Positions 17,833 through 26,958 of a stretch of DNA of 64,000 nt are shown here, piece after piece (position 1 is the stretch's first letter; every line of letters starts with the position of its first letter). This DNA comes from Nitrosovibrio sp. Nv4. Lineage in GTDB: Bacteria; Pseudomonadota; Gammaproteobacteria; Burkholderiales; Nitrosomonadaceae. The position numbers were made by a program, and so were the translations under genes. The notes beneath the pieces were generated by a model. It was not told where the DNA came from and made no database searches. It saw only the letters and a program-made list of their open reading frames with translations. Location: NCBI GenBank assembly GCA_945860135.1, contig CAMAPK010000002.1:1-64000 (forward strand), read 5' to 3'.

Positions 17833-18699
17833 ATGGCCGAAGAAATACTGCGATCAGGAGGTGAGTCGCGCGAATTCGAGTTTTCCACAGCAGATTTTGA
17901 ACGCATCCGCAAGCTGATTTATGAGCGCGCCGGCATCTCCCTCAACACCAGCAAGCAGGATATGGTCTACAGCCGCCTTGCCCGGCGATTGCGGGCCAAC
18001 GGTCTGACTCGTTTCAAGGATTATCTGGGGCTGCTGGAGCACAATGATGCCGATGAATGGGAAGAATTTACCAATTCGCTGACGACCAATCTGACTTCGT
18101 TCTTCCGTGAGGAGCACCATTTTCCGCTACTTGCTGCACACGTTAAAACGCGCAAGCACGGGCAGCCAATTCAGCTTTGGTGCAGCGCCACTTCCACCGG
18201 CGAGGAACCGTATTCCATGGCAATAACCATGATGGAAACATTTGGCACACTCACGCCGCCGGTGCAGATTCTGGCGACTGATCTGGATACCAACGTGCTG
18301 GCCAAGGCGCAACAGGGGGTATACCCCATGGAGCGGCTGGAAAAGATGTCCAGCGACAGGATCAAGCGTTTTTTCCTCAAGGGCACCGGCAACCATGCAG
18401 GCATGGCCAGGGTGCGCAAGGAACTGCGCGATATGATCACTTTCCGGCAGCTCAACCTGCTGGATGCATCCTGGCCGATACGCGGGCCGTTTGACGCCAT
18501 ATTCTGCCGCAATGTAATGATCTATTTCGACAAACCCACCCAGTACCAGATCCTGCAGAAATTCGTGCCGCTGCTTGCGCATGACGGTCTGATGTTTGCC
18601 GGTCATTCCGAGAGTTTCCACCACGCTGCGGATCTGTTCAAGCTGCGCAGCAAGACAGTTTACGAACTCGCTCAGAAACAACGGGCGCAACATGGCTAA
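17833..18699 (+). CDS. cheR: Chemotaxis protein methyltransferase CheR
   Basis: CheR (288 residues) methylates glutamates on chemoreceptors using S-adenosylmethionine. An N-terminal helical domain (FERIRKLIYERAGISL) is followed by a Rossmann domain with LWCSATSTGEEPYSMA, ATDLDTNVL and FCRNVMIYFD. The pentapeptide-binding insertion fits the W-x-x-F tails of the two receptors upstream. It overlaps cheD by 8 nt. Confidence 0.96.
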   Translation: MAEEILRSGGESREFEFSTADFERIRKLIYERAGISLNTSKQDMVYSRLARRLRANGLTRFKDYLGLLEHNDADEWEEFTNSLTTNLTSFFREEHHFPLLAAHVKTRKHGQPIQLWCSATSTGEEPYSMAITMMETFGTLTPPVQILATDLDTNVLAKAQQGVYPMERLEKMSSDRIKRFFLKGTGNHAGMARVRKELRDMITFRQLNLLDASWPIRGPFDAIFCRNVMIYFDKPTQYQILQKFVPLLAHDGLMFAGHSESFHHAADLFKLRSKTVYELAQKQRAQHG

Positions 18700-19303
18700 C
18701 GGCTACGAAGAACAGCTTGCGCCGAATGTTTATTTCGATCCGCACTTCAAACTGGAAGCGGCAAAGATACTGCCGGGAGAATACTACGCTACCGGGCGCG
18801 ACATGTTGCTGGTTACCGTGCTTGGTTCCTGCGTTGCTGCGTGCATCCGCGATCACCAGAGCGGCATCGGCGGCATGAATCACTTCATGTTACCGGACAG
18901 CGCTGCCGACGATAACAGCCCGATGGGCACCTCGGCTCGCTACGGCACCTATGCGATGGAAATTCTGATCAACCAGTTGCTGCAGTTGGGCGCGCGCCGG
19001 GCGAATCTGGAAGCTAAGGTATTTGGCGGCGGCAATGTGCTAAAGGGCCTTACCGTGGCTAATGTAGGTCAGCGCAATGCGGACTTCGTGCTGGAATTCC
19101 TGGCTACAGAGAAAATCCGGCTGGTGGCGCAGGATCTGATCGATATCTATCCACGCAAGGTCTATTACTTTCCGAATAGCGGCAAAGTAATGGTGAGAAA
19201 GCTGCGTAACCTCCACAACACCACCATTTTTGCTCGCGAGAAGGATTACGGTGCTCGCCTGCAGAAATCCGATGTTGGAGGCGATGTGGAATTGTTTGGT
19301 TAA
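18692..19303 (+). CDS. cheD: Chemoreceptor glutamine deamidase CheD
   Basis: CheD (203 residues) deamidates receptor glutamines. The catalytic Cys-His-Thr core is visible: VTVLGSCVAACIRD (Cys), GGMNHFMLPD (His), and the conserved KVFGGGNVL region. The start at 18692 (MANGYEEQL) is chosen because it begins inside the cheR stop region, overlapping by 8 nt, and removes a non-homologous 32-residue extension. Confidence 0.94.
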   Translation: MANGYEEQLAPNVYFDPHFKLEAAKILPGEYYATGRDMLLVTVLGSCVAACIRDHQSGIGGMNHFMLPDSAADDNSPMGTSARYGTYAMEILINQLLQLGARRANLEAKVFGGGNVLKGLTVANVGQRNADFVLEFLATEKIRLVAQDLIDIYPRKVYYFPNSGKVMVRKLRNLHNTTIFAREKDYGARLQKSDVGGDVELFG

Positions 19304-19345
19304 ATCAGCCGATGTCAGGGAACCTCTGGACAAGATAGGAGCGCC

Positions 19346-20425
19346 ATGAAAAAAATCCGAGTTCTGATCGTGGATGACTCCGCATTGATCCGGAAGATCC
19401 TCACGGAAATCATCAATTCCCAGCGTGACATGGAAGCGATCGGCGCCGCCCCCGATCCATTGGTAGCCAGGGAAATGATCCGCGAGCTCAATCCCGACGT
19501 GCTGACCCTGGATGTGGAGATGCCCAAAATGGACGGGCTCGATTTCCTGGAAAGACTGATGCGGTTGCGGCCGATGCCGGTGGTGATGGTTTCCACTCTA
19601 ACCGAAAGAGGCTCGGAGATCACGTTCCGGGCGCTCGAACTCGGGGCGGTGGATTTCGTCGCCAAGCCCAAGATAGACATTGCCTCCGGCATGCAGGAAT
19701 ACAGCAACGAAATTGCCGACAAGGTCCGTGCGGCAATGGCCGCAAAAATCAAGCAACATGTACCGCTTGCGGTTGCTCCGAAAAACAGCGCTGATGTCGT
19801 CTTGCCTGCAGTAGCAAATCGGGTTGCTTCTACCGAGAAACTGATCATCGTTGGCGCATCCACTGGCGGCACCGAAGCCATCAAGGATTTCATGGTTCAG
19901 TTGCCACCGGATTGTCCGGGCATTCTTATTGCCCAGCACATGCCGGAAGCGTTCACCAAGTCATTTGCCGACCGCCTCGACCGGCTTTGCAAAATCACTG
20001 TAGTCGAAGCGAAAGGTGGTGAGCGGGTGTTACCCGGACATGCATTCCTCGCACCTGGGCATTCGCATCTGCTGCTCAAGCGCAGCGGTGCGAATTATGT
20101 GACGGAACTGAACCAGGGAGATCTGGTGAACCGTCACCGCCCGTCGGTGGACGTATTGTTCCGCTCGGCTGCCAACTATGCGGGGAAGAATGCGATCGGC
20201 GTGATTCTCACCGGCATGGGCAAGGACGGCGCGGCCGGAATGCTGGAAATGCACCAGGCGGGGTCATACAATTTTGCTCAGGATGAGGCTACCTGCGTGG
20301 TGTTTGGCATGCCGAAGGAGGCAATTCTGCAGGGCGGGGTGGATGAGATCGTACCGCTGCCTGACATGGCAAGACAAGTATTGTTGAGAGTTTCCAGCAT
20401 GGGCAAGCACAGCCACCGGGTTTAG
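19346..20425 (+). CDS. cheB: Chemotaxis protein-glutamate methylesterase CheB
   Basis: CheB (359 residues): an N-terminal receiver with phospho-acceptor Asp56 ([12 protein letters not shown]), a linker, and a C-terminal methylesterase with catalytic Ser172 (GASTGGTEA), His in IAQHMPE and Asp in [12 protein letters not shown]. It removes receptor methyl groups on phosphorylation by CheA, opposing CheR. It closes the cheR-cheD-cheB group; an AGGAGCGCC ribosome site precedes it. Confidence 0.96.
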   Translation: MKKIRVLIVDDSALIRKILTEIINSQRDMEAIGAAPDPLVAREMIRELNPDVLTLDVEMPKMDGLDFLERLMRLRPMPVVMVSTLTERGSEITFRALELGAVDFVAKPKIDIASGMQEYSNEIADKVRAAMAAKIKQHVPLAVAPKNSADVVLPAVANRVASTEKLIIVGASTGGTEAIKDFMVQLPPDCPGILIAQHMPEAFTKSFADRLDRLCKITVVEAKGGERVLPGHAFLAPGHSHLLLKRSGANYVTELNQGDLVNRHRPSVDVLFRSAANYAGKNAIGVILTGMGKDGAAGMLEMHQAGSYNFAQDEATCVVFGMPKEAILQGGVDEIVPLPDMARQVLLRVSSMGKHSHRV

Positions 20426-20652
20426 CGAAGTGTTGGCAGCCGCTTTCCGGTTGTCGCAAGCAAAATACGCATAGTCTCTGGCCTGTTGTGCCATATTACG
20501 ATGAATTCAGCCGGCATCTTGCCGTGTCCGCCTGCTATAATCTTATTGTTTAATTGTATATAGTGGCACGCGAAACGAGCGCACGGGTTCGGCTGATATC
20601 GCGGCTGGAAATGGCAGCTTCCGGATTTGATGGGGGTTTGTGTTTCCAATCG

Positions 20653-20739
20653 TGGTGCCCAGAAGAGGACTCGAACCTCCACAGTGTTGCCACCGCTAGG
20701 ACCTGAACCTAGTGCGTCTACCAATTCCGCCATCTGGGC
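20653..20739 (-). tRNA. tRNA-Leu (anticodon CAG)
   Basis: A class II tRNA on the minus strand. The acceptor stem GCCCAGA/TCTGGGC, an anticodon stem CTAGG/CCTAG around TTCAGGT giving CAG, a long variable arm, the T-loop GTTCGAGTC and an encoded CCA are present. It decodes CUG. It is divergent from rnr, and its promoter overlaps the rnr start. Confidence 0.97.
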
Positions 20740-20778
20740 AATGCCTGTCCCCTGTTCAGGGTACAGGGCAGAGGCGCA

Positions 20779-20806
20779 ATTCTATAGGAAATCATTGCTT
20801 TGTCAA
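20779..20806 (-). promoter_or_regulatory. Sigma-70 promoter for tRNA-Leu
   Basis: On the minus strand, a perfect -35 TTGACA (20801-20806) and a -10 TAGAAT (20779-20784) are spaced by 16 nt. The predicted start lies some 30 nt before the tRNA 5' end. The -35 box lies over the rnr start codon on the other strand. Confidence 0.7.
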
Positions 20807-22974
20807 TCAAGAAACAACCCAAACTGCGCGATCTGGATCCTCATCTTGAACGTGAGAAGGAGCGCTACGGCCATCCATTGCCAAGCCGGGAATTCATGCT
20901 GCAGGTTCTGAAAGAGCAGGGTGTGCCTGTTACCGAGACTGCATTGCAGAGCCTGCTCGGGATCAACGCAGAAGAACACGAAATTTTCAGCCGCCGGCTC
21001 GCTGCAATGGTGCGTGAAGGTCAGATCATGCGGAATCGCAAGGGCGATATCTGCGTGGTGGAGAAACTCGATCTGATCAAGGGCAGGGTGCAGGGCCATG
21101 CCGATGGCTTCGGTTTTCTGATTCCCGACGATGACAGCCCTGATCTATTCCTGGGCCCCAAGGAAATGCACAAGGTGCTGCACGGTGATCGCGTGATGCT
21201 GCGCGAAACCGGTGTGGATCGGCGCGGACGCAGGGAAGGAACCATTGTGGAAGTGCTGGAGCGCGGTATCACGCAACTGGTGGGGCGATTGCATGCCGAT
21301 CACGGCATTCTGTTCGTGGAAGCGGAGAACCGGCGCATCAGCCAGGATATTCTGGTGCCCAAAGAGGAATCAATGAACGCCAAGGCAGGGCAGGTAGTGA
21401 TGGTGGAGATCATCCAGCAGCCCAGCAAAAATGCCCAACCCATCGGCCGCATTATCGAGATTCTGGGCGATTACTCTGCGCCCGGAATGGAAATTGAAAT
21501 TGCGCTGCGCAAGTATGACCTGCCTTACGAATTCCCGCCTGAAGTGGAAAAACTTTCGGCCAAATTTCCTGCCACAGTGCTGGCAAGTGACTTGAGCGGA
21601 AGGAAGGATCTGCGTCATTTGTCGCTGGTGACGATAGACGGTGAGACGGCGCGCGATTTTGACGATGCGGTGTACTGCGAACGTGACGGCAACGGCTACA
21701 AATTATACGTCGCCATCGCCGATGTCAGTCACTATGTGCGCCCCGGTGACGCGCTCGATCGGGAAGCATTCAATCGCGGCAACTCGGTGTATTTTCCACG
21801 GCGCGCAATTCCCATGCTGCCGGAAGTGCTGTCTAACGGATTGTGCTCGCTCAATCCGCAGGTGGATCGCCTGTGCATGGTATGCGAAATGAATCTTGAT
21901 GCCGAGGGCGATTTTCTCGCTTACCAGTTTTATCCGGCAGTGATGCATTCCCACGCGCGCTTCACTTACACTAAAGTGGCGGCGATGCTGGAGCATCCTC
22001 AAGGTGAGGAGGCGCAGCAGCACGCACAGCTCCTGCCGCATATGCAGTTGCTCTACAAATTGTTCAAGGTGTTGCTGCAAGCGCGGGAGAAGCGCGGCGC
22101 GATTGACTTCGAGACGATTGAAACCCAGATGATTTTCAACGAGCAGGGCAAAATCGAGCGCATCCTGCCGGTGAAGCGCAATGATGCGCATCGTCTGATC
22201 GAGGAGTGCATGCTGGCGGCCAACGTGTGCGCATCGGATTTTCTGCAGCAGCACAAACAGCCCACGCTTTACCGTATCCACGAAGGTCCCACGCCGGAGA
22301 AACTGATTGCCCTGCGCGATTTTCTCAAGGAGTTCGGCCTGCAACTCAGTGGCGGGGATGAGCCCCATGCCAAGGATTATGCCCGGACGCTGGCCGAAAT
22401 CAAGGACCGGCCCGATGCGCAACTGCTGCAAACCGTGATGCTGCGGTCCTTGCGGCAGGCAGTCTACAGTCCGGACAACGTCGGTCATTTCGGGCTGGCC
22501 TACGAATCCTATACGCACTTTACTTCACCCATCCGGCGCTACCCCGATCTGCTGGTGCACCGCGCGATCAAGGCAGTGCTGAACGGCGCCAACTATTCTC
22601 CCGGCGACTGGCATGAATTGGGCATGCATTGTTCACAGATGGAACGCCGTGCTGATGAAGCCAGCCGCGATGTGGAATCATGGCTCAAGTGTTTTTACAT
22701 GCAGGACAGGATTGGCGAATGTTTCGATGGTGTCATCAGCAGTGTCACCGGTTTCGGCCTGTTCGTGGCGCTGGATGGTATCTACGTGGAAGGGCTGGTG
22801 CACATTTCCGAGCTGCCCAGCGATTATTTTCATTTTGACGCCGCCAAGCATATGCTGCTGGGTGAACGCAGCGGCAAACGCTACCGTCTCGGCGATCGGC
22901 TGCGGATCAAGATCGTGCGGGTCGATCTGGAAACCAGCAAGATCGATTTCGTGCTGGCCGGGAAGGGCGAATAG
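20800..22974 (+). CDS. rnr: Ribonuclease R
   Basis: RNase R (724 residues) is a processive 3'-5' exoribonuclease that degrades structured RNA. The order is an N-terminal winged-helix region, cold-shock domains, the RNB catalytic domain with DGETARDFDDAVYCE (metal-binding aspartates) and FTSPIRRYPDLLVHR, and a C-terminal S1 domain (GVISSVTGFGLFVAL). The length is slightly short because the basic C-terminal tail is small. The start is TTG at 20800, the only good candidate. The following gene is rlmB, the usual partner in proteobacteria. Confidence 0.95.
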   Translation: MSIKKQPKLRDLDPHLEREKERYGHPLPSREFMLQVLKEQGVPVTETALQSLLGINAEEHEIFSRRLAAMVREGQIMRNRKGDICVVEKLDLIKGRVQGHADGFGFLIPDDDSPDLFLGPKEMHKVLHGDRVMLRETGVDRRGRREGTIVEVLERGITQLVGRLHADHGILFVEAENRRISQDILVPKEESMNAKAGQVVMVEIIQQPSKNAQPIGRIIEILGDYSAPGMEIEIALRKYDLPYEFPPEVEKLSAKFPATVLASDLSGRKDLRHLSLVTIDGETARDFDDAVYCERDGNGYKLYVAIADVSHYVRPGDALDREAFNRGNSVYFPRRAIPMLPEVLSNGLCSLNPQVDRLCMVCEMNLDAEGDFLAYQFYPAVMHSHARFTYTKVAAMLEHPQGEEAQQHAQLLPHMQLLYKLFKVLLQAREKRGAIDFETIETQMIFNEQGKIERILPVKRNDAHRLIEECMLAANVCASDFLQQHKQPTLYRIHEGPTPEKLIALRDFLKEFGLQLSGGDEPHAKDYARTLAEIKDRPDAQLLQTVMLRSLRQAVYSPDNVGHFGLAYESYTHFTSPIRRYPDLLVHRAIKAVLNGANYSPGDWHELGMHCSQMERRADEASRDVESWLKCFYMQDRIGECFDGVISSVTGFGLFVALDGIYVEGLVHISELPSDYFHFDAAKHMLLGERSGKRYRLGDRLRIKIVRVDLETSKIDFVLAGKGE

Positions 22975-23028
22975 AGTCGCAGGGCAGACACAAACTCCGT
23001 TCTTGCTTTGCCAACGCTTGCCATATAA

Positions 23029-23778
23029 ATGTCCAATATCCGTCTTATATTCGGTTTCCACGCCGTCACCAGCCGCTTGCGGCAGAATCCTGACAGCATC
23101 AAGGAGGTTTTTCTCGACGCTGCTCGCCGCGACCAGCGCGCACGCGATCTGGCGAAAATGGCCGAGACCCAGGGCGTTCGTCTGATCCTGTGCGACAGTG
23201 CCCGACTTGCCAGCATGGCAGGCGGTGCCTGCCATCAAGGGGTGGCAGCGAACATAGACGCCAGCCGCAGTCATGTGGACATCGAAGACGTGCTTGACAC
23301 CCTCGCTGAGCCGGCGCTGCTGCTGGTGCTTGATGGGATTCAGGACCCGCATAATCTGGGGGCATGTCTGCGGGTGGCGGATGCCTTCGGCGTGCATGCG
23401 GTGATCGCGCCGAAAGACCGTGCTGTGGGACTCAACGCCACGGTACACAAAGTGGCGAGCGGGGCTGCCGATACTGTGCCGTATGTTGCCGTCACCAACC
23501 TGGCGCGCACCTTGCGGGAACTGAAACAGCATGGCGTGTGGATCATAGGCACTGCAGCCGATGCGGACAGCAGTCTTGGTTCCGTCAAGCTGGACGGTCC
23601 GATCGCCTGGGTGTTGGGTGCGGAAGGAGAAGGCATGCGGCGGCTCACCCGTGAGATCTGTGATCAATTGGTCGCCATTCCCATGCTGGGCAGCGTCGAA
23701 AGTTTGAATGTCTCGGTCAGCGCGGGCATTTGCCTGTTCGAGACTCGCCGCCAGAGACAGGATAAAGTTTCTGAATGA
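23029..23778 (+). CDS. rlmB: 23S rRNA (guanosine-2'-O)-methyltransferase RlmB
   Basis: A 249-residue SPOUT-class methyltransferase that methylates G2251 of 23S rRNA. Family motifs are [11 protein letters not shown] at the N-terminus (substrate-binding domain), [34 protein letters not shown] and the C-terminal knot motif [22 protein letters not shown]. It lies 54 nt after rnr, a conserved pair. Confidence 0.96.
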   Translation: MSNIRLIFGFHAVTSRLRQNPDSIKEVFLDAARRDQRARDLAKMAETQGVRLILCDSARLASMAGGACHQGVAANIDASRSHVDIEDVLDTLAEPALLLVLDGIQDPHNLGACLRVADAFGVHAVIAPKDRAVGLNATVHKVASGAADTVPYVAVTNLARTLRELKQHGVWIIGTAADADSSLGSVKLDGPIAWVLGAEGEGMRRLTREICDQLVAIPMLGSVESLNVSVSAGICLFETRRQRQDKVSE

Positions 23779-23803
23779 TAGTCAGCCTGGCGCGCAAGTG
23801 CGT

Positions 23804-23832
23804 TTGATATTTTTTCGTTAATTCAGTAGAAT
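23804..23832 (+). promoter_or_regulatory. Sigma-70 promoter of the rpsF operon
   Basis: -35 TTGATA and -10 TAGAAT are separated by exactly 17 nt, directly after rlmB and about 110 nt before rpsF. It is the best candidate start for rpsF-priB-rpsR-rplI and leaves a leader of about 100 nt. Confidence 0.7.
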
Positions 23833-23889
23833 ACCGGCCTCTTAGCCTGAATGTCTCACGCCTCGGGGCATGAACATCCGGGTCCAACC

Positions 23890-23932
23890 CTTGCCTCACT
23901 GTGTCCGCATCACGGGAGGCTTTACCCTTAAG
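23890..23932 (+). promoter_or_regulatory. Possible S6:S18 autoregulatory leader
   Basis: The rpsF leader contains GTCCGCATCACGGGAGGC (23903-23920), a CCG box with a nearby complementary CGG and a possible pairing of GGG with CCC at 23924-23926. This resembles the S6:S18 binding motif described in rpsF leaders of many bacteria. The match is by eye and short; the fold was not tested. Confidence 0.3.
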
Positions 23933-23940
23933 GAAACCGC

Positions 23941-24315
23941 ATGCGACATTACGAAATAGTTTTTATGGTTCATCCCGATCAGAGCGAGCAGGTGCCCGCG
24001 ATGATTGAACGTTACCGCAGCATAGTGACTGCCAAGAATGGCCAGGTTCATCGTCTCGAAGACTGGGGCCGTCGCCAGCTCACCTATCTGATTCAGAAGG
24101 TTCACAAGGCGCATTATGTGCTGATGAACATCGAGTGCGACCAGGAAACCCTGGACGAACTGGATCATGCTTTCAAATTCAACGACGCAATCCTGCGTCA
24201 TCTGACCATCAGAATGGACGGCCCGGTGACTGCGCCTTCACCCATGATGCGCGAAGAAAGAGCGGCGACTATTTCACCGGCAATGGAGGAAGCTAGAGAA
24301 ACCAGTATTGCCTAA
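23941..24315 (+). CDS. rpsF: 30S ribosomal protein S6
   Basis: Ribosomal protein S6 (124 residues). The start [19 protein letters not shown] and the central [12 protein letters not shown] are characteristic. S6 binds as a heterodimer with S18, encoded two genes downstream. A TAAGGAAA site precedes the ATG. Confidence 0.97.
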   Translation: MRHYEIVFMVHPDQSEQVPAMIERYRSIVTAKNGQVHRLEDWGRRQLTYLIQKVHKAHYVLMNIECDQETLDELDHAFKFNDAILRHLTIRMDGPVTAPSPMMREERAATISPAMEEARETSIA

Positions 24316-24335
24316 TATCAAGCCGGATCAGCTAA

Positions 24336-24632
24336 TTGGATTGTAACCAGACGGTAATTTGCGGCAGAATCGCTGAAATGGGCAAGCTGCGTTATACCCC
24401 TACAGGAGTGGCAGTGGCCGAGTTCAAAATCAGCCACATCTCCCGGCAAATGGAAGCAGGCCTGCCGCGCCAGGTGGAATGTGAAATTCTTGCGATGGCG
24501 CTGGCGCAGACAGCAAAAACTGTTTCAGGCATGGAGCTTGGCGCCGCAGTGAAGCTGACCGGATTCCTGGCAAAAAAAAGCCGCATGAGTATGCAACTGG
24601 TGTTGCATGTGAATAACGTAGATATCATTTAA
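24336..24632 (+). CDS. priB: Primosomal replication protein N (PriB)
   Basis: A 98-residue OB-fold single-stranded DNA-binding protein between rpsF and rpsR, the standard position of priB in beta- and gammaproteobacteria. PriB stabilises PriA at stalled forks during replication restart. Visible features are the OB core CGRIAEMGKLRYTPTGVAV and AVKLTGFLAKKS. The start is TTG at 24336. Confidence 0.92.
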   Translation: MDCNQTVICGRIAEMGKLRYTPTGVAVAEFKISHISRQMEAGLPRQVECEILAMALAQTAKTVSGMELGAAVKLTGFLAKKSRMSMQLVLHVNNVDII

Positions 24633-24652
24633 TCGGTAAATAGGAAAAAATC

Positions 24653-24934
24653 ATGGCTCGTTTTATCTCAAGACGTAAAGACAGCAAGGACAAGGATAAA
24701 GACAAGAAAGCGAAACCCCTGTTCAAGCGCAAGAAATTCTGCCGTTTCACCGCAGAAGGCATCAAGACTGTGGATTACAAGGACATTGAGATATTGAAAG
24801 ATTTCATCAATGAAAACGGCAGGATCATTCCCGCCCGTATTACCGGTACCCGATCCCATTACCAGCGTCAGTTGGGTGTTGCCATCGAGCGCGCGCGTTT
24901 CCTTGCGCTGCTGCCTTACACCGACTTGCACTGA
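24653..24934 (+). CDS. rpsR: 30S ribosomal protein S18
   Basis: S18 (93 residues) with the conserved core [20 protein letters not shown] and [12 protein letters not shown]. The N-terminal extension (residues 1-25) is unusually rich in alternating Lys and Asp ([13 protein letters not shown]), which is typical of betaproteobacterial S18 but longer than in E. coli. Confidence 0.97.
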   Translation: MARFISRRKDSKDKDKDKKAKPLFKRKKFCRFTAEGIKTVDYKDIEILKDFINENGRIIPARITGTRSHYQRQLGVAIERARFLALLPYTDLH

Positions 24935-24945
24935 GGAGTGACAGC

Positions 24946-25401
24946 ATGCAAATCATACTGATGGAAAAAGTTGTCAATCTTGGCCAGATGGGTGATGTGG
25001 TCAAGGTGAAAAACGGTTATGCGCGTAATTTTCTGATCCCGCAAGGCAAGGCAAAGCGAGTGACCGAGGCTGCCGTGGCTGAATTCGAGGCGAAACGTGC
25101 CGAACTAGAAAAGGCTCAGGCGGAAATCCTGGCTGCTGCCCAGGCGCGTGCAGCCAAGCTGGAAGGGCTGATGGTGCAGATCAGCCAGAAAGCCGGAATG
25201 GACGGCAAGCTGTTTGGTTCAGTCACCAATGTGGATATTGTGGATGCGCTCAAGGCGCAGGGCTTCGAGGTCGAGAAAGCCATGATCCGCATGCCGGAGG
25301 GGCCATTGAAGCAGGTGGGTGACCATCCGCTGACTGTTGCTCTGCACAGTGATGTACTGGCGCAGATCACGGTATCGGTATTGGGTGAAACCGCATCCTG
25401 A
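24946..25401 (+). CDS. rplI: 50S ribosomal protein L9
   Basis: L9 (151 residues): an N-terminal globular domain [32 protein letters not shown], a long central helix and a C-terminal RNA-binding domain. It is the last gene of the rpsF operon and is followed by a strong terminator. Confidence 0.97.
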   Translation: MQIILMEKVVNLGQMGDVVKVKNGYARNFLIPQGKAKRVTEAAVAEFEAKRAELEKAQAEILAAAQARAAKLEGLMVQISQKAGMDGKLFGSVTNVDIVDALKAQGFEVEKAMIRMPEGPLKQVGDHPLTVALHSDVLAQITVSVLGETAS

Positions 25402-25423
25402 GCACGTTTTTAGCCGGGTAAGG

Positions 25424-25457
25424 AAAAAGGGCTGATTCCAGCCCTTTTTTATTTTTT
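25424..25457 (+). terminator. Intrinsic terminator of the rpsF-rplI operon
   Basis: A stem AAAAAGGGCT/AGCCCTTTTT around the loop GATTCC is followed by a further T-rich run. It lies 23 nt after the rplI stop and before dnaB. Confidence 0.9.
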
Positions 25458-25515
25458 CTGTAGCTGCTGATGGTAGAATCATTTCGTCCTCTATTTGTCT
25501 CTCTGTGCACATTCC

Positions 25516-26910
25516 ATGGTCCAAATTCTCTCCACTGTCAGCAACGATCAGCCGCTCGAATCCTACAAGACGCCACCGCATTCGGTGGAAGCCGAGCAAT
25601 CGGTATTGGGCGGGTTGATGCTGGACAATCATGCATGGGACAAGGTGGCCGATGTCATCACCGAGGATGATTTCTACCGGCAGGACCACCGCCTCATTTA
25701 TCGCCACATCTGCAAGCTGGTCGAGCACAACAAACCGGCAGACGTAGTAACTGTGGCCGAGTCACTGGAAACTTCAGCAGAGCTGCAAAGCGTCGGCGGG
25801 CTGGCCTATGTCGGCGCAATCGCACAGAACACGCCATCCGCAGCCAACATCCGCCGCTACGCGGAAATCGTGCGGGAACGCTCAGTCATGCGCAAGCTTG
25901 CCCGGATCGGATCGGAGATCAGCGACGCGGCATACAGCCCGGCAGGGCGTTCCGCCGCAAATCTGCTGGATGAAGCTGAAGCCAAGGTATTCGACATTGC
26001 CGAGGCGGGTGCGCGCGGAAAACAAGGCTTTACCGGTATCCAGCCGCTGTTGAAGCAAGTGGTGGAGCGTATCGAGACACTCTACAATCAAGATAATCCC
26101 AACGATGTTACCGGCATTGCTAGCGGATTTCACGATCTCGACCAGAAGACCTCTGGTTTTCAGCCAGGTGATCTGGTTATCGTCGCCGGCAGGCCATCTA
26201 TGGGAAAGACCGCGTTCGCACTCAATATTGCTGAGCATGTGGCGCTGGTGCTGGAAAAGCCAGTGGCGGTGTTCAGCATGGAAATGGGGGGAACGCAGTT
26301 GGCAATGCGGATGTTGGGTTCGGTGGGCAGACTGGATCAACACAAGGTGCGCACCGGCCGCCTGCAGGATGAAGACTGGTCCAAGCTTACCCATGCACTG
26401 GGCAAGCTGAACGATGCGCCTCTGTTCATTGACGAAAGCGCGGCATTGAATTCCCTGGAACTGCGGGCGCGAGCGCGGCGACTTCACCGTCTGCACGGTG
26501 GACTCGGCCTGATCGTGGTGGACTATTTGCAACTGATGTCCTCCAGCAGTCAGGGTGAAAACCGTGCCACCGAAATTTCGGAAATTTCACGTTCGCTGAA
26601 AGCGCTGGCTAAAGAACTGCAAGTACCGGTGGTTGCGCTGTCGCAATTGAACCGCAGTCTGGAGCAGCGTCCGAACCCGCACAAGCGCCCGGTGATGTCG
26701 GATTTGCGCGAGTCGGGCGCCATCGAACAGGATGCGGACTTGATTCTGTTCATCTATCGTGACGAAGTCTACAATCCCGAAACGCAAGACAAGGGGATTG
26801 CCGAGATCATCATCGGTAAGCAGCGGAACGGACCCATCGGCAAAATTGATCTTACCTTCCTCGGCGAATACACCCGATTCGAGAGTCATGCAAGATCCGG
26901 GCATTATTAA
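25516..26910 (+). CDS. dnaB: Replicative DNA helicase DnaB
   Basis: The hexameric fork helicase (464 residues). The N-terminal domain (PPHSVEAEQSVLGGLMLDN) is followed by the RecA-like ATPase with Walker A GRPSMGKTAFA, Walker B-like LIVVDYLQLM and the C-terminal IYRDEVYNPE segment. ATG at 25516 (MVQILSTVS) is preferred over an upstream TTG. There is no intein. It is convergent with the PhoH gene. Confidence 0.96.
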   Translation: MVQILSTVSNDQPLESYKTPPHSVEAEQSVLGGLMLDNHAWDKVADVITEDDFYRQDHRLIYRHICKLVEHNKPADVVTVAESLETSAELQSVGGLAYVGAIAQNTPSAANIRRYAEIVRERSVMRKLARIGSEISDAAYSPAGRSAANLLDEAEAKVFDIAEAGARGKQGFTGIQPLLKQVVERIETLYNQDNPNDVTGIASGFHDLDQKTSGFQPGDLVIVAGRPSMGKTAFALNIAEHVALVLEKPVAVFSMEMGGTQLAMRMLGSVGRLDQHKVRTGRLQDEDWSKLTHALGKLNDAPLFIDESAALNSLELRARARRLHRLHGGLGLIVVDYLQLMSSSSQGENRATEISEISRSLKALAKELQVPVVALSQLNRSLEQRPNPHKRPVMSDLRESGAIEQDADLILFIYRDEVYNPETQDKGIAEIIIGKQRNGPIGKIDLTFLGEYTRFESHARSGHY

Positions 26911-26958
26911 GCAGCCGAATGTTACATAAGTTCGCGTGACGATATTGCAAGTAACTCT

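Noticed and set aside
24900..25500. Possible intein or insertion in dnaB
   Set aside because: DnaB has normal length and an uninterrupted ATPase core.
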